Shown here: piece by piece, positions 48,630 to 59,601 of the stretch
How the letters are laid out: each line of letters begins with the position of its first letter
Numbering within the stretch: the stretch's first letter is position 1
NCBI GenBank assembly: GCA_016800925.1
Contig: JABCPU010000014.1
Span: 248,001-312,000 of the forward strand
DNA: 64,000 nucleotides
From: Suillus spraguei
Lineage: Eukaryota; Basidiomycota; Agaricomycetes; Boletales; Suillaceae
Reading direction: 5' to 3'
Translations under genes and position numbers: made by a program
The notes under the pieces: model-generated
Seen by the model: the letters and a program-made list of their open reading frames with translations, nothing else
Told to the model about the DNA's origin: nothing
Databases searched by the model: none

Positions 48630-51422
48630 ATGGTGTCCTGGTCGCACACCTTTGTCTTTGCCACTGTCGCCTCATTCGTTCTACTTGCAAAGGCACAACA
48701 GACCTCTGGCACTCCCCCAAGCAGCTGGCCTCAAGTATACCCGGGAATGCCGAATGGTAGCTACAACACGGAGTGGCAGGACTGTATGTCAATTTGTCAA
48801 GCCTTGATCACGCCCGTAATAGGAAAGCTTACCACAGACTAGACTTCCAAGTGACCGAGAATCTGCCAAATGTCACATGGTCTCTTGCTCGTAATTGGGC
48901 AGGGAACATTCCTGTTCAGAGGGAGGGTCATCCTAATGATACCTTGTTCTTCTGGGCATTTGAGAGCGAGGAAGGTTCTTTAACTTCCACTTCGACTGAT
49001 GCACCGTGGGGTATTTGGCTAAATGGAGGGTAGGCGATACTATATCCACCTCTCCATTGTCGGTACTCAGACTGTTACAGACCCGGCTCTTCAAGTCTCG
49101 TTGGCCTGTTATTTGAGGTCTGTCTTTCTGTCTTACTTTGATCGCTACCGACTCTGGATTTGACAATCGGCGAAAGAATGGTCCGATCAAAGTACAAAAC
49201 GATTATTCGCTATTTGAAAACCACTATGCATGGAACACAATAGCAGACTACGTCTGGATAGACCAACCAGTGTGGGTCTTATGTTTTGTGTTGATATACA
49301 TTCTCTAACAGAAATCATCATTAGCGGCGTTGGTTTTGGAACTGCTGATTCCACTGGTTATAGTGCGTTTAGATCCTATGAGACTTGCCCCAGCTTACAT
49401 GTCCTTTCAGTTTTTGACGAGGATCAAATGGCAGCAGACTTCGTCAGTACACATTAGACCTGCACCTCACTTTCACTGACTGCGCACAGTTTGGGTTCTT
49501 GGAGAATCTTGTCAAGATCTTCCCTGGCTTGGCTAAGCGCCCATTACATCTAACGGGTGAAAGTTATGCCGGCATGTATATAGCGAGTATATTCTGTCTG
49601 GCTGCATGCGCAGAACTAACAGTATTCTGGAACAGCCTTACATCACGAAGGCTTACTTCGAGATGGAGAATCCACCAATTACATTGGCTAAGATAGCTAT
49701 CGGAGATGGCTCTATTGCCTCTGGAGAGACATTTGAGCTCCTCCCGGTGGTGAGCCTTCTATTCACGAGACGATCTACTTCGCAGAGTTCACGTTTTAAA
49801 GCTTAGTGTCCTTGAGACATACCCGCAGGTGATTGGGTACGACACCGATGTCTTTGAGTACTTCCGCGAACAGTTCGTACTCATACCTGAATTATGCTCC
49901 TGTAATGTCGTTAATCTTTCCTCAGAGAAGCGCTTTGCGGCTATGATCTTACCCTTGAATACCCCCAAAACGGATACTTCCCAACCTTGACTTACACTTC
50001 TGGAACAAACCCTAACACATCCGATATGTCGGCATCGGGGCGATACAGAGCGCGACAAGGTCAATTCTCCAAGAAGCTATTTTTGGCCGAGATGGAACAG
50101 AGGTACAATGCACGTCTGGCAAAGCGGAGCACTGGTATATCCAAACACGAGCGTTTGCGTGCGCGGGATGCTTGGAAACGTGATCTAGCTGGCCGTGCAA
50201 ACGGCACCATCGACGGATGGTACGGGTGCGATGTTTACGATGAAATGCTGGATTATGCCATCAACTTCACCTTCCCGTGGTGTATGTTCGTTGCTTTTAT
50301 TATTTGACTGTCGCTTATTGAGAGGATAGCACTCAGTAAGGACGCTGGAGGGATGTTCGACGTGAGTAATATCTTGCTTTCGTTGCTATGCTCATTGCAG
50401 GGTTGTAGGTATACAACATTCCAGATGCGCTAAACCCTGAGGCTCCCATGGATGGATCAGTTTTTTTGAACAACCCACAAACTCGTGCTGCTATCCATGC
50501 GCCGACGAGCAAGGATTGGGCAGAGTCCATCTACTACCCATTCGGCAACGGTTAGTCGGTACCTGTGTTTAAGGGTTCCTTCGACTAATGATCCTGACTC
50601 AGATTATGCTAATGGTGATCCGAGTAAGCTTATGTTTGTCCTCTCTGCATGGAACTTCTTTCTGACTGAACTCTTTTATAGGTCTTGAGTCAGTCAAACC
50701 TTGTATACTTTATCGGTTTCGGTGCTTACTGCGTAACTCAGACCTATGGCGTTTCTCACGGACTTGGCCACAAATGCCACAGCCCGTAACGTCTCTGTTG
50801 TTATATTCTCCGGAAATGATGACTCTCTTATTCCTCACCTTGGTTCACAAAGTGTGTAGCCACTATCTATTTTGTCAATGTACTAATCGCTTCTTCAGTT
50901 ACTATCCAGGTATGTTGATCGATAACTGAAGGGGTTAGGGATGTAAGCTCATTGTGCACAGAACACCACTTTTGGCGGGATTCAAGGCTTCACGCGCAAA
51001 CCGTCGACACCATGGTATGATGACGATGGCAAATTCGCTGGTATTGTGCATCAGGAACGCAACTGGACTTATGTCCTTGTTGACCATGCAGGCCACCTCG
51101 TTGGATACACAAATCCCCAATCGGTATGTCTCGTCCTTCGTCTATAGTGTTATAAATTCAGACTGCAGAAACTCCCAAGGGTTTCGTCTTCATCAGGGAG
51201 TTCGTCTTTGGAAGCAACCAGACTGGGCTGGTCACGAACACTTCCTCGGGATCTGTGACTGTCATAGGCGGCGAAGTCTCTTCCCTGGCAAATGAGATTA
51301 TGACAGGACAGGCTGCCATCTACTATGGCTCAGCAACTACCGAATCTACATATTACTTCCCCACCGCCACAGTGAAGGCATGGAACGCCTATATTGCAAC
51401 CGCTACTACTATGCCTACGTGA
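48630..51422 (+). CDS. Secreted serine carboxypeptidase, family S10
   Basis: More than ten exons. The start at 48630 gives a signal peptide (MVSWSHTFVFATVASFVLLA). S10 blocks: DAPWGIWLNGG joined over an intron to PGSSSLVGLLFENGPIKVQN, then HYAWNTIADYVWIDQPV and GVGFGTADSTGY. Catalytic triad: Ser in HLTGESYAGMYIP, Asp in VVIFSGNDDSLIPHLGS, His in YVLVDHAGHLVGYTNPQS. Several N-glycosylation sites (NGSYNTEW, NVTWSLA, NATARNVS) fit a secreted protein. The C-terminus is long and Ser/Thr-rich (TGLVTNTSSGSVTVIGG). These enzymes remove C-terminal residues from peptides outside the cell or in the vacuole. The frame appears intact in my splice, though some junctions between 49300 and 50000 are less certain. 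Confidence 0.88.
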
Positions 51423-51873
51423 TGGTTGCGTCTGCGAGGCAAAAATGAAGCACTGCATCGGTGCAGATAGGTAGAACGATGGCATTCGTGGTGATGCTAT
51501 TTTCATTATAAGGACTAACTAACGTTATTCAACGGACTTGGAGCTTGTTTGCACGTACGGGTAGCTCTTACAAGGTGTAGTTACAAACACCATTAATACT
51601 GTGGCACAGTGCGTAGTCAGAGAGGCAGCTGCTTGAATTGTGGAATTCAAGGCTAATAATTCCTTGATTTCGAATGTTATTTGAACGTTGGAACCGCAAT
51701 CTATGCTATTCTGCACCGTTTCCATCTGTCCTTCTCATTCTCGTAAATTAGTTACTGCTCATTTACTTCGAAAGTTCAGAGGACCACACTCATATTCATC
51801 GTTCACTATGAGATGAGTATACAATTATTATGAATCTGCCCACGCGACGATAATGGAGTGTACAGCACATAAA
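51423..51873. other. Intergenic, convergent gene ends
   Basis: 451 nt between the carboxypeptidase stop and the PAF1 stop. No coding or repeat signal. Should contain both 3' untranslated regions. Confidence 0.5.
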
Positions 51874-53339
51874 TTAAAATATTTCAGCCATGATCCCCCC
51901 ATCTCCTTCTGCACCACCTTCTGCACCCGTCTCTATCCCCCCCACATCCACTTCGCCATCCGCATCCACCTCACCCTCAGCATCGCGCGAAAAGAGATAC
52001 AGTGGATCTACGACCTCCGCGAGAGCCTCATTACGCTCATCGATTTCCTCGCTGCTCATGGTCACGTGCGAAATATGCACGACTTGCCATTTGTCTGCAT
52101 AGGTATCGCTTTGCTGCCAGACAATTGTTAGTTATGGGGCGGCCAAGTGAACGAAAAGGTGAAGTGTGTAAAGTTTGGAGGAATTCACATACATTCATGC
52201 GCTTCTTCTTAAGTGTCATCTTGCGCTCGATATTCTTGTAATATGCGCCTAGCCCACGCTCACCTGCGTCTCCATTGTCAAGAACAAGCAAAAACTCATT
52301 GGGCACTTCTTGTTCGATTTTGACGGTCTCATAGTCGCGCACGAAGTGGAATGCCGTTGTCCTGTTCTCGTCGCCCCTCCTTGGGGCTAATCGCTCCTCT
52401 TTAAACTCCAAGGCATCGGCGTCCTCCTTTGTCAAGTAATATGCCAGGAAGTGATCCCCGTCGCTTTCCATCGGACGCAGAATCGCACAGTCCAGCCGTG
52501 GATCCTCCGTATCTACAGGTCGTTCGCCTGGGCGCTCACTGAAACGGAACAGGTCATAGGCATTCGCCCATATGTCTGCGTCCGGGAGCACCTCGTATGA
52601 CTCAACGGCGGTAATTCCAGTCTTGTTGGGATGAGCAAGAGTGGTGAGGTCGAGGGATGTACAAGCAGCGAAGCCAGCTTCAATAGTACGAAGTTGTGCC
52701 TCATGCGAGACATCAATGGGTTGCAGAAGTTGTTTCCTGTGGATCATGGTCAAGGTAGAATACAATAAAAAGGACGACGCACGATTCTTGTGATGATGGA
52801 GTGCGCTGTACGCCTTCGCGGCTGAGATATTCTGTTTTTCGGAGCCAGGGTACATGTGGAGGGAGAGGCGTCGATATCCCTGATGTTGTAGGTACTGAAC
52901 CATTGGTGTATGGTGCAGTAGACGCTGAGGGATCACCAAGAAGGACCCGGTCCTTTGGGTCGAGGGAAGGCAGTTTATCTGGATCAGGATTTAGTGCTAT
53001 AGACTATTAGCTACCATGGGACTACACTTGAAGGAGCATCACGTACTAGCATCGTCACCGTCCTCTTCCCATAGACACTCCCACCGTCCAAGATCCAGAG
53101 GCATGCCGCACTCGGCGTCAACGATCATCGGAAGAGGAGTGTCGTTTGTGATTGCATTGATGAAAGCTGGTTGTGCATAGCGCAAGGGATTTGTGGGGAT
53201 ATCGAGTAGTTTTGGAGGGCATGGAGGTGCGGGGAGTGGATTAGCATAACGGACACGAACAAGCAGGTCAAGTTTGCTAGGGATAATCAGCTAGGGAACC
53301 GAAGCAAGAAATAGATACGTACCTCTTCCTGAGACTCAT
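51874..53339 (-). CDS. PAF1: PAF1 subunit of the RNA polymerase II-associated PAF complex
   Basis: Five exons. A tiny first exon (MSLRK, start 53339) leads by a 45-nt intron into SKLDLLVRVRYANPLPAPPC, the conserved PAF1 start, then PPKLLDIPTNPLRYAQPAFI and LPMIVDAECGMPLDLGRWEC. Further blocks: VPWLRKTEYLSREGV, PIDVSHEAQLRTIEAGFAAC, ITAVESYEVLPDADIWANAY, LRPMESDGDHFLAYYLTKED, HFVRDYETVKIEQEVPNEFL and YYKNIERKMTLKKKRMN. The last exon gives WQVVHISHVTMSSEEIDERN and an acidic Gly-rich tail. PAF1 supports transcription elongation and histone modification in the nucleus. The tail length is normal; the frame is intact. The stop is at 51874-51876. Confidence 0.95.
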
Positions 53340-53604
53340 TTTATAACGTTTAGCAGAAAGGTCAAGATTCTTGGTTCAATAATCGGGGAATTCTGGTCAC
53401 GTGATTTGTGGACGAACCTGCTAGAGTGACCCTCGTCTGTACCTCTTCTGGATTCGTGGTTTGGTGCTGCGGGCATCACCATCCCAACGCTACCTTTCTT
53501 CGCAGGTTCGCATCCTGGGTCTCCTGTCAGAAAAAATATCTTGCTCTGCTCGGTACGTCCTGGGTCAGCGCAGTGCTTCAAGTGCCCAACCTATCCCCCG
53601 TCAT

Positions 53605-53760
53605 TGTAACTAAGTTTGTCTCGCTCGAGGAACAGCTTGCAATCTTTCTTCATGCCTCTGTCACTGGCCTGTCACTCCAAGATGCCTGATTGACAGGCTG
53701 TCAATCAGGCATCTTGGAGAGAAATTCCAACGATCAAATAAAACAATTTCACGGTGAGTG
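53605..53760 (+). pseudogene. Fragment of a Harbinger transposase with a fold-back insertion
   Basis: TKFVSLEEQLAIFLHASVTG followed by LSL is nearly the same as the transposase at 58314-58544 (KFVLLEEQLAIFLYTSVTG). It is then broken by a perfect 22-nt inverted repeat (53675-53696 / 53698-53719). After it the homologous reading resumes (LGEKFQRSNKTIS-like) to a GTGAGT splice site at 53752. Sequence on either side does not extend the match, so only this piece of about 150 nt is supported. Confidence 0.65.
53675..53719. repeat. Perfect 22-nt inverted repeat with 1-nt centre
   Basis: CTCCAAGATGCCTGATTGAC plus AG at 53675-53696 is the exact inverse of 53698-53719, with one G between. The right arm is native transposase sequence; the left arm looks like a local inverted copy of it. 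Confidence 0.85.
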
Positions 53761-54275
53761 ATTTTATTTTTTGGGAAGGTAATATATATTGCAATTTACA
53801 AACTTCTAAAAAAATAAAAACAAACGAGTGTCTCTGTTGTGGCACCCTGCTGATTACCAGCGCTCAGATCACATCAACAATAACATCGACATCCCTGAGT
53901 ATATGTCCATTGCATAACTATGAGTATGTACGATCATCTTTCGAAACTTCGTCCAAACAGAGTAAAGAGGCAGGTGAGTACTGTGAGACACGACGAATGA
54001 AGTCTGCACGACATAGAGGGTCACGTTCAGCTGCAATCTTCTCAACATTGATGCCAAGCATACTATCCCTTCCACTGCAATCGGCACCCCGCAGAAGTCG
54101 GCACTTTCATAAAACTCGTACTTCTAGCTACTTACTTGAACACAAAATTCTTAGCATAGATACAATAATACAGTATAGGACCGGTCCTTTAGCCACCTCA
54201 GGCAAAACTTTTTATTTGTTCATTTTTTCGTGTCAAAACCAAGTAATATACTGAAGATGAGGTCTCACCCGAGAT
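53761..54275. other. Non-coding remnant between Harbinger pieces
   Basis: No supported gene. A/T-rich, with the poly-A-like AAAAAAATAAAAACAAAC near 53808-53825. Confidence 0.4.
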
Positions 54276-54311
54276 TGGGTGACTATCCGTAGGCTCAAAT
54301 AATGCGGAATA
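54276..54311 (+). repeat. Outer inverted repeat, left copy
   Basis: TGGGTGACTATCCGTAGGCT and the following 16 nt are the inverse of 59567-59601 with two differences. The pair lies outside the Harbinger ends and may mark an older element into which Harbinger inserted. Confidence 0.7.
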
Positions 54312-54439
54312 AACGAGAATAGAATAAAAAAAACCATTTAAGGAAGTCGTGCCGCGCTGTTCATTTGGGAGGAATTTGCAAAACATTATTTCCTTGACCC
54401 TCTTATAAACTCTAAATCTGTAAGGGCCCCCCCCTCTTA

Positions 54440-54503
54440 GACTCAGTTCGGCAACCAGATGTTGACCAACATTTGACAAACCTCGTGTGAGATGTTCTCG
54501 GCT
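54440..54503 (+). repeat. Left terminal inverted repeat of the Harbinger element
   Basis: About 64 nt, inverse of 58853-58916 with three mismatches. Preceded by the TTA target duplication. Confidence 0.88.
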
Positions 54504-54556
54504 TCAAGCGTCCCAGATATCGGAGCTCAAACCTTACATCTCATACCTGTACTACC

Positions 54557-55839
54557 ATGAATTCTTATCTTATTGACTGCCATTGCCGGCAAAGAATCTA
54601 TACTTCTGTCATCGCACTTACTTCCATCTGTGCTAGCTTTACGACGGTTCTCGTGGACCAACCAGAAATAACATTGCAGGCCGATAATGCAAAGGCCCAC
54701 TGGCAGGACATCAAGGTGGATGTCCTGCTTCATTACCTGATTGAGAATCGGGCAGCGAGTGGTGATGGTGGAAACTTCACAATGTCTACCTTCAACAATG
54801 CAGCAGCAGCTATCAACACTGATGCTGCGATCCAAACAATAGGCCCACAAAAGACAGGTAAGATGGTCAAGACTAAATGGACTTCGGTATGTGATCTTAC
54901 CTTGAATGACCACAAATTGACGAGTTGTCTTAGCTCAAAAAAATCTTCAATCAAATTGAAATATATTGCAATGTATCTGGTTTTCACTGGGATAATGAGC
55001 GGGGGGCTGGAATTGAGGGCACCGCTGCTGCCAGTGTTTGGGACACATATATTGATGCTAAGGTATGTCATTATAATAAATTCTATTGTAACATTTGACA
55101 GATGCACAAGAAGTCATGCATCACCATATGCCCCTTTTGCAACAAAGGGTGGCCTCCATATGACAACATGCAGATGATCTTAGGGGACAATAGCGGTGCT
55201 CATGGAAGGAGCTCTTTGCACCCTGGTTCTAGGGGCTATGCTCCATCAGTCAATACCATGGATGACATGCTTGATTCCATCGATGGGGGCCTTGACCTTC
55301 TTGACATGGATGTAGACACTGCCTCTGCTCGAGCTGCTTGCTCTAACAATGTGCCAGACATGAGCCCTGACTTAATGGTGCCACCTAGCGCTCTGCTTCA
55401 TGGAAGCTCCCCTACTACTCATGTGGCCGGTGGCTCCCAGTCCAGCAAACATTTGCGCACCAACACCTTGCTCGACCTCACGGAGACTTCCTCTCAAGAA
55501 ACCAGTGCCACTCCCATGTCCAGCAATCCGGATACTCTCCCGGCATCTCTCCCACTTTCATCAACGTTGGTGTCATCCCAGTTACTGGCTCCCAAGAAGG
55601 CCTGGATATCAGCACATGGCGGCACACAGATGGGGGTTAGCAGTGCTGCAAAACTTGCAGCAAAGATTACTCCAGCTGCCACCATCATGAACTTGCAAGG
55701 TAGTATCAATCGCCTCACAGATGCCATTGAGAAGAATATGGTCTTGCAGGAGGGGATAACAAGCTTGCTATCTATGTTGGGCTGGAGGATGATGTCGAGA
55801 TGTGCTGTAAAGATACAACCTAACCTGGGCTGTAGATAA
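54557..55839 (+). pseudogene. Myb/SANT-like protein of the Harbinger element, 3' end cut by LTR
   Basis: Exons up to 54886, then 54934-55062, then 55102 on; introns of 47 and 39 nt. The trihelix/SANT-like domain reads AKAHWQDIKVDVLLHYLIEN, GDGGNFTMSTFNNAAAAINT, KMVKTKWTS|LKKIFNQIE and VSGFHWDNERGAGIE, then NKGWPPYDNMQMILGDNSGA. A Ser/Thr/Pro-rich acidic region and a helical tail follow (MNLQGSINRLTDAIEKNMVL). In PIF/Harbinger elements this protein brings the transposase to the element ends. The start at 54557 is uncertain; an intron ending before ADNAKAHW is possible. The LTR at 55806 replaces the last residues; the stop at 55839 lies inside the LTR. Confidence 0.75.
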
Positions 55840-56727
55840 ACTACCTCTTAAGTTAGTATGTGTGGTCTTGCACTCCATCTAGTCTGCTTCACTTGCGAAA
55901 CAAGAGCGTTCGACCCTAAAGGGGATGTCTGTTAGTATAGTTAGATACAAGTCAAACCAGTGAGCTTGAGTAGTGTCGTAGTCAGCGGTAAGTTGCCACA
56001 GTCAGCGATGATGCCACCGGGATTAGCGTCTTATGTAGCGGTGCTACTGTGGTTGAGATAAAGTCAGTAACAGTAACATCGAGTGAGCGATAATATCAGT
56101 GGTAGCGGTAAGGTTGCGAGTGGTGCAAAGAAACAGCTAAGAAGGCCGCAGTACTTTCAGCGGTAAAGTAGTGGTGCATGAGAAGTTCAATAAAAATAGC
56201 AATCAAGAGTCCAGCGGTAACGGTGAAAGAGCGAGATCATTAATGAGTGGTAACGAACTTTAAAGACTAAGTCTACTACTGGGTGGTTCCAGAGCTAGAC
56301 ACTAATCCTGACCTATAGTACATGCAATGGGGTAAAGTCAGGTACTGTATCTTGCAGGGTGCGCAGTGCTTATATCCTAAATCGTATGTATTCAGAATGC
56401 TCTAGGCGAGATCAGTAGCACTCAAGTACAGTAACTGCTGTATGTAAACATAGTGTGAGGCGGCTGCAGCATGAGGTGACATGTAATGAGACTTGCTGTG
56501 GAATCAGTGATAACATACATAAAACAAACAACGCACCAAATGGAGCTATGCGGACATGGCAAGGACATGAGAGGACATCGGTATGTGGAACGTGGTGTGG
56601 TAAGCGTGGGATGCTGCCAGAAGTGCTAAAGAAGTAAGATGGCCATGGACAAGTGGTAACTCCTATAGACGTGAGACAAGTGTCAAAAGATAGGGTTTTA
56701 AGCCTAGCACCAATTATGTTCATTACA
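55806..56727 (-). mobile_element. Solo LTR (922 bp) in the Myb-like gene
   Basis: Same family as 10564-11528, inverted: it starts TGTAAAGATAC and ends GTTCATTACA on the plus strand. Flanks are GTGC (55802-55805) and GCGC (56728-56731), a 4-bp target duplication with one mismatch. Several segments (for example CGAACGCTC..., CCTATAGTAC...) align with the first copy. Confidence 0.75.
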
Positions 56728-57340
56728 GCGCCGTGCATTTATCTCAGAACTCCTTGAATCTCCGTCGCAGTAGTGCTATCATACCATTTGTCTCGCTGCT
56801 TGTTACATTTTTCATACCAACATGTAGTATCCATTTCATGTACTGTACATCATGTCTTTCTATTGTATGCAATAGTCATGGATTCTCAGTGGGATGGATC
56901 AGGAGTGGATGGCTGTGGTTGCTGCTGCTGATGAGAATCGCTCATCAGGATGTCTTGCTTTGCAGACAGGTATGAGGAGTTTGTTCGTGTAAAAATCTGT
57001 CGCAATCTGATGCCATGACAGGTATGAGGAGCTTGTTTGTGTCATGGCATTGGATTGTGGCAGAATTTTACATGAACAAGCTCCTCATACCTGTAAAAAA
57101 CCTGTTGCAATCCAATACCATGACAGGTATGAGGAGCTTGTTTGTGTCATGGCATTGGATTGCGACAGATTTTTACAGGTATGAGGAACTTGTTCATGTA
57201 AAAATATGTTGTGGTCCAGCTTTTCAGATCAGGAGTGAATGGCTGTGGTTCCTACTGCTGATGAGAATCGCTCATGAGGACATCTTGTTTGATATATGTA
57301 CATAACATTGGGAAGTACAACTACATGCTACCAGTAAGAA
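56728..57340. repeat. Cluster of direct and inverted repeats inside the Harbinger element
   Basis: ACAGGTATGAGGAG(C/T)TTGTT occurs four times direct (from about 56966, 57018, 57124, 57176) and once inverted (57070-57093), interleaved with CATGGCATTGGATTG. The block is bracketed by a direct repeat GGAGTG(G/A)ATGGCTGTGGTT...GAGAATCGCTCAT at about 56900-56950 and 57231-57275. No gene is here. Confidence 0.7.
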
Positions 57341-58769
57341 TTAATCCAGTTCATACTCGTCATCCTCTTGGTCCGATAAATCATTGTTGTCAACTCCAAG
57401 ATCACGTCTTTCTTGCAAAATGCGCTGATAATCCACCCACATCTCTTCCACGATGCGGTCACGCCTCAAGTGCAGATTGATATGCGCAGCTGGAGCTTCT
57501 ACTGCTTCCTGCCCCCAGTTTTCAGCATGCACATCTCCACAGGAATAGTCTGCATCAGGTAGTGTACCTTCTGCTGGATCATGGAAGCGGATGAAGTTGT
57601 GAATGCTGCACAATGCAGCTGGAATCTGCGCTTGCACGCTCATAGCATATGGCAGGGATAGAAGGAGGATTTGGAAACATCGTTTGAGGACACTGAATAT
57701 CTGCTCGATGACATTTCAAGCAGACAAATGATGCAGGTTGAATAGTTCTTCTTTTGTAGTTGGCCGTAAATAATCAGTACATAGCAGAAATAATAATGTT
57801 GGTGCACTCACCTTACACCTGCGCAGCCCCATTCTGCAAGGTGGTAGTGCACATTATGATACAGAATGAGTAGTTCAGGCCGCAGAGGAAAACCTGCATC
57901 TGCAAGGAAGTATTTCCCTGCAGGAATGCGAAGGTCATGGCCCTCTGTGGCCTCATAGACACGAGCATCTGTAGCCGACCCCTCCCAGCCAGTGAGCGCA
58001 TATGTAAAGTTGAGTTCAAAGTCACAAGCAAACAAGCAGTTCTGCGAGACAAATCCCTTGCGATTACGATAGGGACCTCATTCAAATGCACGAGGTGACA
58101 CATGAATGTGGCTACCATCAATAGCCCTGACGGTATCTTTGAAGAACAGCCAAAATTTAGGGTTAGAGCGAATTTTTTCAGGAATAGAGTCATCCGGCAA
58201 GTGAACATAGTTAGTATAGATGGGGGAGGATGAGAAGATGTTGAGCATTTTGCAAAAATAACTATATAGGACATACAATGAATCAGTGTATTATAACTAG
58301 TATTAGTGCGTACCTACTGAGAAATTGTATCATTTGAGCGTTGAAATCTTTCACCGACATGCCTGACAGACAGGCCTGTGACCGAAGTATACAGAAAAAT
58401 TGCAAGTTGTTCTTCTAGCAAAACAAACTTGGAGTCGGTATGGCCAAGGACACGAAGCTCGGATATAAGCTCTGCAAAAATGTGCGCATGCATGCCAAGT
58501 TCACATCGAATTTGTTCTGGGTGACCAGACAACAGCTCCATCACCCAGGCTTAACCAGAGAGAGCAGAGGTATGATACGGCTCCAGATCTTTGGCATACA
58601 CTGACTCTAATACATTGGCTGTAGCACTGATTAAGATGCTGACTAGAAGAATCGAGTATTGGATGAGGCAGCGTCGAATTTCTGGACGTTGGGGCACAAA
58701 ACGCGGAGGCTCTGATTGGAGATCCATTGGAGGAAGGACCCATAGAGTATGAATCAACGATGTATTCAA
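57341..58769 (-). pseudogene. HARBI1-like DDE transposase with three premature stops
   Basis: The start at 58769 gives MNTSLIHTLWVLPPMDLQSE. Core pieces: ELLSGHPEQIRCELGMHAHI, KFVLLEEQLAIFLYTSVTGL, HVGERFQRSNDTIS, then after an intron CKMLNIFSSSPIYTNYVHLP, FFKDTVRAIDGSHIHVS (first Asp), LTGWEGSATDARVYEA, YFLADAGFPLRPELL (second Asp) and NVIEQIFSVLKRCFQILLL (Glu), ending DNNDLSDQEDDEYELD. In-frame stops: TAA at 58551-58553, TGA before GPYRNRKGF (about 58080), TGA before NVIEQIF (about 57718). Each fits one C-to-T change (CAA, CGA, CGA). The catalytic triad is kept, so decay appears recent. Confidence 0.85.
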
Positions 58770-58852
58770 GTTATAGTGATACTAATCAGCATACTAGGGT
58801 TAGTCCGAATTCAACCTATGTCATTCAAGCTCCGACCTTCAGCAAAATAGTC

Positions 58853-58916
58853 AGCCAAGAACATCTCACACGAGGTTTGCCAAATGTTGGTCAACATCTG
58901 GTTGCTGAACTGAGTC
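58853..58916 (-). repeat. Right terminal inverted repeat of the Harbinger element
   Basis: Inverse of 54440-54503 (three mismatches in 64). Followed by TTA at 58917-58919. Confidence 0.88.
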
Positions 58917-58919
58917 TTA

Positions 58920-59566
58920 CAGATTAATCCGACGGATTATATCTGTTTTAGGCCATTTTGGGCCACCAACTCCACTGACTAATCCACAAGTTAGGTTCCT
59001 TGCCTCACTCGTCTTTAGCTTTGGCAGTCGTTGCCTCATCATAACATATGAATTTTAACTGCAGTCCGATACCTACGCTCCCTAGTGAAAATACTACTGA
59101 AGTTTTAAGATTTGTAACAGCAGAACTGTGCAGTCACATATCACTGCGACCAGGCCACAAGTTGAGCAATGCCGACCTCAATCTGCTTGTATCTGTCCAG
59201 TAACAAGCACCATCCATCTTTCAAGCTTCAGTAAAGTTTTTCCTTCTTGTTAATTGCTTTGATGTACATGTGTGTGCTAATGTATTACTGCAACCACCAC
59301 AGGATCTTTTTCGCTATCTATGACTCAGAGCTTCGAGAATCGCCTTGGCAACCAGCGTGGCTACTAACATTCTTGCATCTTCTTTGTCATTGAGACATGC
59401 CATCTCTTCTGCATCGTTCACCAGAGCATACTGTAATAGTAGATCCATCAGAGTTCTTACTGAAAAAATACTTGGAAAATATATGTTGCTTTATTCCACA
59501 TGCATTACAGTTTAGTTTTCTATACAGATTATCTTTTGCAAATGAGTTTCAAAGTCCATTATAAGA
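58920..59566. other. Non-coding flank of the Harbinger element
   Basis: No gene or strong repeat recognised. It lies between the Harbinger end and the outer inverted repeat and may be the remains of the element those repeats belonged to. Confidence 0.4.
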
Positions 59567-59601
59567 TATTCCACATTATTTAGCCTACGGATAGTCACCC
59601 A
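59567..59601 (-). repeat. Outer inverted repeat, right copy
   Basis: TATTCCACATTATTTAGCCT followed by ACGGATAGTCACCCA, inverse of 54276-54311 with one substitution and a 1-nt gap. A more diverged copy lies at 24961-24990. Confidence 0.7.

Larger units (their letters stand above)
54440..58916 (-). mobile_element. Complete PIF/Harbinger transposon (4477 bp) with nested solo LTR
   Basis: The ends are inverted repeats of about 64 nt: left GACTCAGTTCGGCAACCAGA..., right ...GGTTGCTGAACTGAGTC, with three mismatches over 64. TTA flanks both ends (54437-54439 and 58917-58919), the 3-bp target duplication typical of PIF/Harbinger. It carries the two genes of this superfamily: a Myb/SANT-like DNA-binding protein (plus strand) and a DDE transposase (minus strand). 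A solo LTR (55806-56727) is inserted near the 3' end of the Myb gene; without it the element is about 3.55 kb. Confidence 0.9.

Noticed and set aside
53408..53604. N-terminal extension of the Harbinger fragment
   Set aside because: The frame is open upstream but stops matching the transposase before KFVSLEEQ; it looks like unrelated flanking DNA.
56412..56738. 108-residue minus-strand frame
   Set aside because: It lies almost wholly inside the solo LTR at 55806-56727; the N-terminal residues come from the Harbinger flank.
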